Positions 57,253 through 64,000 of a DNA stretch of 64,000 nucleotides are shown piece after piece (within the stretch, counting starts at the first letter, position 1; each line of letters starts with the position of its first letter). The stretch is from Epiperipatus broadwayi (taxonomy: Eukaryota > Onychophora > Udeonychophora > Euonychophora > Peripatidae). The notes beneath the pieces were generated by a model that did no database searches, was not told the DNA's origin, and saw only the letters and a program-made list of their open reading frames with translations. The position numbers were made by a program, and so were the translations under genes. The DNA lies in assembly GCA_028023455.1 (NCBI GenBank), contig JAQFVV010000976.1, forward strand, positions 1-64,000. Reading direction: 5' to 3'.

Positions 57253-57525
57253 AATAAAAACTCTCTATACGTATTGATACTCAGTGCAAGCAAGAGTAAT
57301 CAATGGATGACAGATGGCTTGTGCATAAAATCCCCATCTAGTACCTGCTCATCCAATATCCCCAGACTAGTTTTTGTCTTGTGGCCTTCGTCAGTGAGGA
57401 GTTTTGGATCTGAGAGCACTGCACCTAGATCTTAGGATCTGAGTGGCAATACGTATAGAGAGTTTTGCCTGTTTTAATAACAGTTATAAGCAAGCATAAG
57501 AAATAGTGATCATGTGATGTTTATT
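57253..57525. mobile_element. Family A foldback, copy A8
   Basis: 12-bp duplication CACTCAACAAAT / CACTCAATAAAT (57241-57252, 57526-57537; one mismatch). It retains the right end GTGATCATGTGATGTTTATT; the left arm is truncated at AAAAACTCTCTATACGTATT. Ribozyme on the minus strand at 57351-57409. Confidence 0.8.
57351..57409 (-). ncRNA. Hammerhead motif, family A copy A8
   Basis: Minus strand: ATCCAA/TTGGAT, TCCTCA/TGGGGA (one G-U) and core CTGACGA all intact, with CTAG and GUC. The GAAA position reads AAAA and stem II is partly lost (AGGCCACAAGACA), so this copy is probably inactive. Confidence 0.5.
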
Positions 57526-57929
57526 CACTCAATAAATATTTTCGAGTTTGTAGGCCAAATTAAAAAAAGGCAGGCAGATGAATTTAAAAAATGAATATTA
57601 TAGTAAATAAATAGCATTACATTAGAAGACACAGATAGTTGTATTAATCAATCGAGTTAATTTATGTTTCTAAATTGCCCTTTATAATCTCTTAAACTGA
57701 TGGTTCTCAACTTGTGGGGTGCCTCTCTCCCTTAGGCGATGTAATATAATAAAAGATCAAATGCAAAAACATAAAAAATAGACAAAAAAATTTAAAAATA
57801 CTAATTATTGAAACCAAAATAAAAAAAGATACATTCTGTTAATATAAAAATAAAATACCGTCTTTAAAAATAAAAAAATACATATAAGTAACATAAAAAG
57901 TCTTTGATATTAATTATTTAAATTTCCAT

Positions 57930-58400
57930 AAATGAACAGGTTCCTTGAACCTGTCTTGCAGTACAAAGCTTTTCAGTTATATTTGAAATTAAGATTATGA
58001 CGAATCTTTCCAATGTTTAGTTGAGACCTATATTTTGTCTTCAAGGCAGCTACAGCAGAAATCTGGTTTCTAAAAGATAAGACATAATGTAAATATATAA
58101 AATATTCATTCAATACAGAAAGTTGATAATTCAATCTAGCTCAAAATTGAACAATTGCTTATTATTGAATTGCCTTTTAATTCCACCATTTGTTATGAAG
58201 TCTATAAATTGTTCTTGTTACTGCAGTTGAGAGTTCTTCAGGAATATTTTGAAATAAATCTTGGACCCATTTGTATCTTATTATTGAGTTTTCATTAGTT
58301 ATAAAATACCTTCTAAAATTTTGAGTCAACATGATTAAATGATTTTTAATAGTTGCAAATAAAACCTTAATCACGTGTTTCTCATCAACTGCAAAAGTGT
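57930..58400 (-). pseudogene. hAT transposase C-terminal (dimerisation) region
   Basis: Minus strand: LTQNFRRYFITNENSIIRYK, WVQDLFQNIPEELSTAVTR, then AVAALKTKYRSQLNIGKIRH, followed by NLNFKYN and KALYCKTGS. This follows the C-terminal hAT dimerisation region of ZBED5/SCAND3-like proteins (SAL..IKTKYRSRLN...L...LS.I.PRI). Stops occur between segments, so it is non-functional. Confidence 0.75.
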
Positions 58401-58694
58401 TTAGAAATTCATTCGCGTTTGTGAATATTTGTAAGTTGTTTTACTTTACATTTGTATTTTATAATTCCACTTTTTTATAAAAAGAAAATGTCCAATATTA
58501 TTTTACATAAATGGTGTTGAAATATTTCTGCTTCTGGCAGTTTTCTCTTTCAAGAATATTATGATTTCCTCTTTTAAATCATAAACACATTGTAAAAATT
58601 TGCCACATAATAACTATCTCATTTGACAAATACAAAAATAATGCATGATATATTTTTTCAGTTCAGCTTGATGAGGCAACAGATAGCAACAATT

Positions 58695-58877
58695 AACATC
58701 ACATGACCACCATTTCTTATGCTTGTGTATAACTGTTATAAAACAGGCAAAACTCACTATACGTATTGCCACACACAGCAAGCTAGAGTAATTAAGGGAC
58801 AAGCCTTCTGGCATCCATTGATTACTCTAGCTTGCAGTGTGTGACAATATGTATAGTGAGTTTTGCCTGTTTTATAA
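58695..58877. mobile_element. Family A element, copy A9, inside hAT transposase
   Basis: 8-bp duplication CAACAATT (58687-58694 and 58878-58885). Left end AACATCACATGACCACCATT; short loop; right arm ends GAGTTTTGCCTGTTTTATAA. No ribozyme left. It splits a plus-oriented fragment encoding VQLDEATDSNN, which is itself inverted relative to the main transposase. Confidence 0.8.
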
Positions 58878-58969
58878 CAACAATTGTTGTTAGTGCAATG
58901 TACAGAACAGGACTCATTTCTTGGATAGCAAAGGTGTCTCTGTGAATCATACAATGTGACCAGGTACAT

Positions 58970-59424
58970 TGACAAAATTATTTACTTTACAAATGTTTGC
59001 ATACCCTGACATTGTTCAAGCATCATCTGTGCATCTGTTTACATCATTAAAAAAATTATCCAATATAATGAACATTCCAAGTCTCTACCTCTGTTTTTCA
59101 TGTGTTTACAAAATGGCAGTTCTTCATCTGCTGGTATTCTGTCACAAAATCAAATATAAACAATTACTGGGCAATCTTTGTTTCTGTCTGTTGCCTCATC
59201 AAGCTGAACTAAAAAAAAATCTATCATGCAGGTTGGATAAAATCTGTTGTTTACGTTGTCAGATGTATTGCCAATTTGATGAAGCAACAATATCATTTAA
59301 TAAAGGGATGGACTGTAAATGTTTGACAAAATTATTTCCAAATGTAGGTTCTACAATTTCAATTGCATCTGACAGAATGAGTTCTTTCTCAATATTGTGC
59401 AGCATTTTCCAGCTGGATATTTAA
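58970..59424 (-). pseudogene. hAT transposase catalytic-domain N-terminal part
   Basis: Minus strand: HNIEKELILSDAIEIVEPTF, GNNFVKHLQSIPLLNDIVA, then RKQQILSNLHDRFFF, a frameshifted VQLDEATD motif (first catalytic Asp region in hAT transposases), PVIVYI, and ADEELPFC. The order and motifs match ZBED5/SCAND3-like hAT proteins. Multiple frameshifts. The 151-codon plus-strand open frame over the same bases is an antisense shadow. Confidence 0.75.
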
Positions 59425-59550
59425 AGTGTAAGCTTGTGGTTAAGACTTATAGAGGTCCCTACCTCCACATTTTCAAGTGCACACTCTTGAGGTTTATTGT
59501 CTTAGTAAATATTACTTACGTAATCAATGTGTGTTAAATGAATTTATAAT
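59425..59550. repeat. Dispersed repeat H, copy 2, inside hAT
   Basis: GCTTGTGGTTAAGACTTATA, GAGGTCCCTACCTCCACATT and AGTAAATATTACTTACGTAA match the copy at 25995-26180 (first part inverted, last part direct). It lies between the BED-finger and catalytic pieces of the hAT transposase. Confidence 0.55.
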
Positions 59551-59559
59551 TACAACTTT

Positions 59560-59900
59560 AAATATGTGATTTTGTAGAAAGCTAAAATGCTTTTTTATTA
59601 GTAGACAAGGCTTTTCAAAAAAAAACAACAGATATTTGTTTTTTATACAATTTTGGTTTACCAGCAAAAAACTTCTGTGGTTTATTAATGTATTCACTAT
59701 GTACTGTTTCCAAATATTGTTTAAACTTGTTGGGTTTAATGCTCCCCTCAGCCAAACTTTTCAGAGAAATAAGCCACACATACTCTCCTTGTTGTTTACT
59801 TAACTTCTCATAAATACAAAATGTAAATATTCATCAGAACATTTTCTTGATTTAACCTTCACTGTGACACTCTTCTGTGAGGTTGTTCATGATTCACAAT
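59560..59900 (-). pseudogene. hAT transposase N-terminal BED-type zinc-finger region
   Basis: Minus strand: KSLAEGSIKPNKFKQYLETV then HSEYINKPQKFFAGKPKLYK. This resembles the second half of a BED finger in ZBED5/SCAND3-like proteins (L...(S)(M)KP.KL..HL...H....KP..FF). The final zinc-binding His pattern is partly altered (QYLETVH). The upstream cysteine pair is not clear. Confidence 0.65.
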
Positions 59901-60207
59901 CATCCAATGTTTGGTCCCACTCAAATGAAAATTTATCCATATTTTTTTTACTCAAAACATGTTTATTTTTACAATGCAATTGGAATTATTATGCCTATCT
60001 AGTAATCAAGACAAACATGCTTAACATCAATCTTATAGAAACTTTGGTGATGTCTGAATGCAACTTATATTATCAGGTGCATTTTTAGAATGTTCATAAT
60101 AGATCAGAACTTCTCATGAAAATGCAAAAAATATGGTGGGGCTACAGTGTTGCCAAATGTGGCATAATTTTGCTATATGCAGAATTTTAGTCTTGTTGTC
60201 ACTTATC

Positions 60208-60212
60208 AGCAG

Positions 60213-60252
<40 letters not shown>

Positions 60253-60255
60253 CTG

Positions 60256-60296
<41 letters not shown>
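60208..60296. repeat. (TA)n tract with palindromic core
   Basis: Two (TA)n runs flank TTGCTGCTGA, and AGCAGCAA lies before the first, so the whole block is a cruciform-prone inverted repeat. The two antisense open frames across it are products of the TA repeats. Confidence 0.7.
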
Positions 60297-60301
<5 letters not shown>

Positions 60302-60373
60302 GAGATAGAAGAGCCACAATTAACATTGATATGCAAAGTTGGATCCTAAATACTAAAAGAGTGAGATCCACTG

Positions 60374-60711
60374 CCCTAAACTATCAAACCAGTGGGAAAG
60401 TTATGACAAACTTTTCTTACTATATATATATAAATTAAGGAAGCTATGTTAATATATAAATACAAGCAAGATTTAATCAATAGGAAGGCATCAAACATTA
60501 AGATCATGGAATTATGGGAAAGTTGGCATTATGGATTTATGGGGAAATTGACCTTTCAAAGTATTAGTTGACAAAAACTACAAGGATAGTTGAAAGCGCT
60601 CCTAAGTGACATTTATAGATATATTTTTTATAAACTTTTAAGTACTGTATTCTCTAATATTTATTTATAAATTTACCTATATTATTTTGAAAAAATACAG
60701 ACATCTATTTG

Positions 60712-60756
<45 letters not shown>

Positions 60757-61049
60757 CATACATTGAAACTAGCCACAAATATTATTTATAACTATACATT
60801 GAAACTAGCCACAAATATTAATATACCTATGTATAAAAAACAATGAATAGAAAGATGAAAGGAAAGAACATAGGAAAACTTTTACAATATAAATGTCTCT
60901 GTTCATTAGTAAAATAGCTTTATCTTAGTCAAGTTAAATAAAATTAAAAGTCTAAAATAAAATTGAATCAGAAGACTATAGATTTATTTAAATAAATAAA
61001 TATACAAATAAAATGTCCATTAATTAAAAACTTGTAATAATAATTTTTA
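60374..61049. other. AT-rich DNA with (TA)n and a 33-bp tandem duplication
   Basis: (TA)n at about 60713-60752. CATTGAAACTAGCCACAAAT occurs twice, 33 bp apart, at about 60763 and 60796. Nothing else recognised. Confidence 0.45.
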
Positions 61050-61320
61050 TTAAAACAGGTAAAACTCTCTATACGTATTGCCACTCAGTGCAAGTCAGAG
61101 CAATCAATGGATGCCAGAAGACTTGTGCATAAAATACCTATCTAGTGCCTACTCATCCAATATCCTCAGACTAGTTTCTGACTTGTGACTTTTGTCAGTG
61201 AGGAGCCTTGGATCTGAGAGCACTGCACCTAGATCTTAGGATCTAATGCAACCCTTCAGCAGTCACCTTTTATCTCTACTTAACTACAAAACTATGAGAC
61301 TTAAATTAAAAACACTACAA
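61050..61320 (-). mobile_element. Family A element, copy A10 (single arm plus head)
   Basis: Starts AAAACAGGTAAAACTCTCTA and runs through AATCAATGGATGCCAGAAGA, the ribozyme (61155-61213) and a head region GGATCTAATGCAACCCTTCA to 'CTACAAAACTATGAGACTTA', also found inverted in A4. Only one arm is present, so this is closest to a linear monomer. Duplication not identified. Confidence 0.7.
61155..61213 (-). ncRNA. Hammerhead motif, family A copy A10
   Basis: Minus strand: ATCCAA/TTGGAT and TCCTCA/TGAGGA pair perfectly; core CTGACAA (G8 changed to A); stem II AAGTCACAAGTCA; GAAA; CTAG; GUC triplet. Stem I is the best preserved in family A, but the G8 change predicts loss of cleavage. Confidence 0.55.
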
Positions 61321-61807
61321 TATTTTCAATACAAGCTCATCAGCTTATGTAGTCATATAGATCTGAACTCAGTTCAGTACTTATACATTTTGGTGTCTTT
61401 GGTTCTTTAATAACCATAGCCACCACTGAAATAACAAGCCTACAAAAAAAATTTTATTATTGAAATTCTAAATGACACAAAGCAAAAAAAAACCAAGATG
61501 GTTAGAATTGATCTAATTAAAATTGATTACTATTTATCACACTGTGACCACCAAAGTTAGGAGAGTTAATACCTAACTAAAAAGGTAAAGATGTAAATAA
61601 TTAGAATTTTTCAATATTCTATTGGGATTTAGGTTAAACAAAATTATATAGAATTTATTGTTTTAAATAACAAATTTTATTTCATGAGGGGGAGGGGGTC
61701 TTTTTCACATGATAAAAATGTTTAGATATATAAAGAAATAATTTTTTTTTTGCAAATATAGATATATTAAAATTGCACAAATTAGTACTTCTAATAAATA
61801 AACAATT

Positions 61808-61989
61808 CTCCATACAGTAGTGCCACCCTGTGCCAAACAGAGTAATCAATGGATGCCAGAAGGCTTGTGCATAAATCCCTATCTGGCATCCATTGATTAC
61901 TCTGTTTGGCACAGGGTGGCACTACTGTATGGAGAGTTTTGCCTTTGTTTACAACAATTATGTGCTAGTATAGAGATGGTGATCATGTG
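61808..61989. mobile_element. Family A foldback, copy A11
   Basis: 12-bp duplication AAATAAACAATT (61796-61807 and 61990-62001). Nearly perfect arms with GCCACCCTGTGCCAAACAGA and AATGGATGCCAGAAGGC. The ribozyme is deleted at the turn. Right end AGATGGTGATCATGTG. Confidence 0.8.
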
Positions 61990-62345
61990 AAATAAACAAT
62001 TGCTTATTTATTATAAATATGATTTTGCTCACTTTTATTGAATCAATATTTGAGAATCTTTCTTTTCTTTGTGAATCCATTAGTAATATTGTCCTAATTT
62101 TATTATTATTTTTTGTGTATTCTGATTCAATACATAAAAATAGTGATGAAGAGCTGTCCACAACATTGTCACATATTAGTATATCTACAATTGTATTGCT
62201 TCACATATGATATTCATTGTAAGTCTTACAAATTAAAGTGTCAAAAAAGAAAAGAAAATGTAATTTCATTTACCATGTGATAAAATGTTTTAATTTTCAC
62301 AAAAGACATAGATCAAGCAGATCTGGAACCTTGATAAATGTGACT

Positions 62346-62456
62346 TTTTTTTTTCATATGTCATAGCATCGTCCGGGACCTGAACCCACAACCATCTGCA
62401 ACCAACTACTTGCTTGCAAGGCAGGTGTGATGACCTCTCGGCTAACAACGCTTGGC
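62346..62456 (-). mobile_element. tRNA-derived SINE, copy 4
   Basis: Minus strand: head CCAAGCGTTGTTAGCCGAGA (A box), GTGGGTTCAGGTCCCGG (B box, close to consensus), tail GATGCTATGACATATG plus A-run. Target duplication TGATAAATGTGACT (62332-62345 and 62457-62470), perfect over 14 bp. Confidence 0.85.
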
Positions 62457-62664
62457 TGATAAATGTGACTTCACATGCCATCACCATGCACCCAGGCCAA
62501 TTCTGTTCAAGAGACTAAGGGGTGCTGAAATTTATCTTGCACAAAGATAACACCTCCACACAATGGACCTGATGGACATTAAAAGAATATTATTCATTGT
62601 GAACATATTATATTTGATAATGCTTGTGTGCAACTTTTAATAGGGATGTTTGTAAAACGATCAC

Positions 62665-63570
62665 AATCTAGCCCATGAGATTATCTATTAGTGAAATTGT
62701 TTCTCGTATTCATTATTCGAGTTAAAGAAGAAATTATTCAATCTATTTTAAATTTACACGATAGTGTTATATACGCTAGATATGTTGAAGATGTGTGTGC
62801 ATGTGCCCCTACCATTAAGAAATTTCCGTTAATTTTATGTTTAATAATGTATACAAAATCCCTGAAAACAAATGGGTAGAAAAAGGCAAAGACCTTATAA
62901 AAGTTATACATTTTTTAGATTTAAATTTGCTAAAGGAAAAGAAAACAAACGATTAAGGGTTATTACATACACCCATCAAATAATGTTCTTTTTACTATAA
63001 AATAACAGATTTAAATGCTTTTTTGCTTAGAAATTCACGCCTCGTACAAATGTAAAAATGATTTTAAAAATTAGTATAGATAAACATATAAATGAATTGG
63101 TCAGTATTAGGTGCTCAAACAATGTTCTTGATATTCAAATAAGAAAATTCAAATTGAAATGTAAATAAGTTTAATATCTATTTTTTTAAATATATATATA
63201 AGAGATCTGATGTCTTAAAAAACATCGAGTCAAAATGTCCTGTATAGCTAGCATATATAAAAATGTATTTCCTTATAGATAAAAAAATTTAATATAGATG
63301 TCTGTTATTTCTTACCATTAAAGAGAATAATTTATAATTTTAAGTGAAAACTTGGCAATGATAATATTACTAAATTCGCGTGTGTTTTAGATCGCCATGT
63401 TTGACAGACTAAATATGAGAAAACGTGAATTTAAACATAAGAATTGCACATCACACTTATCTAAGAAATAAAGTAAAAAGGAAACAATAGCTCACATATG
63501 GCTAGATTTTTTGAACATGAAAATGTGATTGCTTACTTAATTGGATCATTAAGGCTAAAATTGTTGATAT
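62665..63570 (+). pseudogene. Second Penelope-like element, RT and GIY-YIG remnants
   Basis: Plus strand: VIYARYVEDVCACAPTIKKF gives the RT active-site region (RYVED for RYVDD); VIHFLDLNLL matches the FLD.. motif downstream; KITDLNAFLLRNS follows. Near the end, a frame with QTKYEKT then GNNSSHMARFFEHENVIAY resembles the GIY-YIG domain after its YIG (YxGQTK...R..EH...S..A.H). Many stops. Runs in the opposite orientation to the copy at 23565-24430. Confidence 0.55.
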
Positions 63571-64000
63571 GGTGAAAAATAATAAAAAAACATAAATTAA
63601 AATAATCTTGGCAGATAATCAATGCAAAATATGCGATTAGTATAAAAGCTAATAGCATTTTATTCAATATGTAATATTTTTAAAATTTATAATGAGTATA
63701 TATATTTATCCATTTTAAAAAGAAATTTTGGTCTAGCTTTGTCAAAGGACGCTGCATTGAAAGTCTGGCTAAACAGTTTATACGTAACATTGTTTTAAGC
63801 AGTTCTTATGTATTAATTCGATGGTGATAAAAATTGCTGGCACAAACAAATGTGTATATAAAGACCAAATTATACACATTTACAATCTTCTAAAAAGGAA
63901 ATGAATTAATTTTTTAAGTGAATATTAGATAATATTCTAATGAGGAGAAAGTTATTAGTGAAAATGTTGGTTTTGCTGTTAATTTTATGACCAAACAATG
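63571..64000. other. AT-rich DNA to window end
   Basis: No further recognisable Penelope sequence, exon or repeat. The Penelope 3' end, if present, cannot be placed. Confidence 0.35.

Larger units (their letters stand above)
57697..60373 (-). mobile_element. hAT transposon, ZBED5/SCAND3-like, with nested insertions
   Basis: Left terminus CTGATGGTTCTCAACTTGTG matches the CAGTGGTTCTCAAC-type end of many hAT elements; right end GTGAGATCCACTG is its approximate complement. Possible 8-bp duplications TCTTAAAC / CCCTAAAC (6 of 8). It carries a minus-strand transposase in three pieces, a family A insertion (58695-58877), a repeat H insertion (59425-59550) and a (TA)n palindrome (60208-60296). Confidence 0.7.

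Noticed and set aside
58969-59424. Longest open frame in the window (151 codons, plus strand)
   Set aside because: It is antisense to the hAT transposase remnant; the minus strand carries the recognisable motifs.
60114-60438. Two overlapping open frames with IYIYIY runs
   Set aside because: They are translations of the (TA)n tract.
61325-61370. CTGATGA ... GAAA on the minus strand near 61340
   Set aside because: CTACA/TGTAG could form a helix, but stem II is absent and four unpaired bases precede the core; probably chance within A-family head sequence.
1-64000. CRISPR arrays, bacterial operons, rRNA, functional tRNA genes, intact LTR retrotransposons
   Set aside because: None seen. tRNA-like sequences are SINE heads without a complete cloverleaf, and no gag-pol motifs or paired LTRs were recognised.

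Overview
The window is AT-rich eukaryotic, almost certainly animal, DNA made mostly of transposable elements. I see no intact multi-exon gene, no rRNA or tRNA gene and no bacterial-style gene organisation. The transposon mix (RTE-like LINEs, tRNA-headed SINEs, Penelope-like elements with GIY-YIG endonuclease, mariner, Tigger/pogo and ZBED-type hAT) is typical of invertebrates. An arthropod is possible, but the sequence does not settle the phylum.

The most notable content is a set of small repeats that carry hammerhead-ribozyme (HHR) architecture: core CUGANGA, a short stem II, GAAA, a tiny stem III, a cleavage triplet, and a stem I with an internal bulge. Three unrelated families show it. Family D (5640-7131) has two tandem units followed by an inverted block. 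Family C has about a dozen copies, including a 2.6-unit tandem array at 49257-50499. Family A has ten foldback copies. A fourth, HHR-like motif (family I, 28.3 and 29.4 kb) is weaker. The A, B and C insertions that I could delimit have target-site duplications (TSDs) of variable length, 8-13 bp. That suggests target-primed retrotransposition rather than cut-and-paste. Two decayed Penelope-like elements (23565-24430 minus, 62665-63570 plus) encode the RT/GIY-YIG machinery thought to move such 'retrozymes'.

Layout: 1-590 is a polypurine tract; 0.6-5.6 kb has nothing recognised; 5.6-8.2 kb holds family D and two palindromes; 8.7-11.6 kb holds two internally deleted Tigger elements in opposite orientation; 13.9-14.4 kb has adjacent A and B foldbacks; 16.7-20.3 kb has a tentative chain of in-phase microexons and a promoter-like site; 22.3-25.2 kb has a mariner and a Penelope element; 26-31.7 kb has C, B, I and H repeats, a SINE and an RTE 3' end; 33.8-34.8 kb is a mariner split by an A element; 36.3-39.8 kb has more C copies, other repeats and one candidate terminal exon; 40-44.9 kb has nothing recognised; 44.9-47.7 kb has C and A elements; 48.7-52.9 kb is an RTE LINE on the minus strand with three later insertions (C array, SINE, A element); 54-57.5 kb has C and A copies; 57.7-60.4 kb is a ZBED-type hAT with nested A and H insertions; 61-64 kb has A elements, a SINE and the second Penelope element.

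How the parts may work together: RTE machinery may have moved the SINEs, and Penelope RT may have moved the ribozyme-bearing repeats. Protein-coding signals outside transposons are limited to short candidate exons with plausible splice sites, all given at low confidence.
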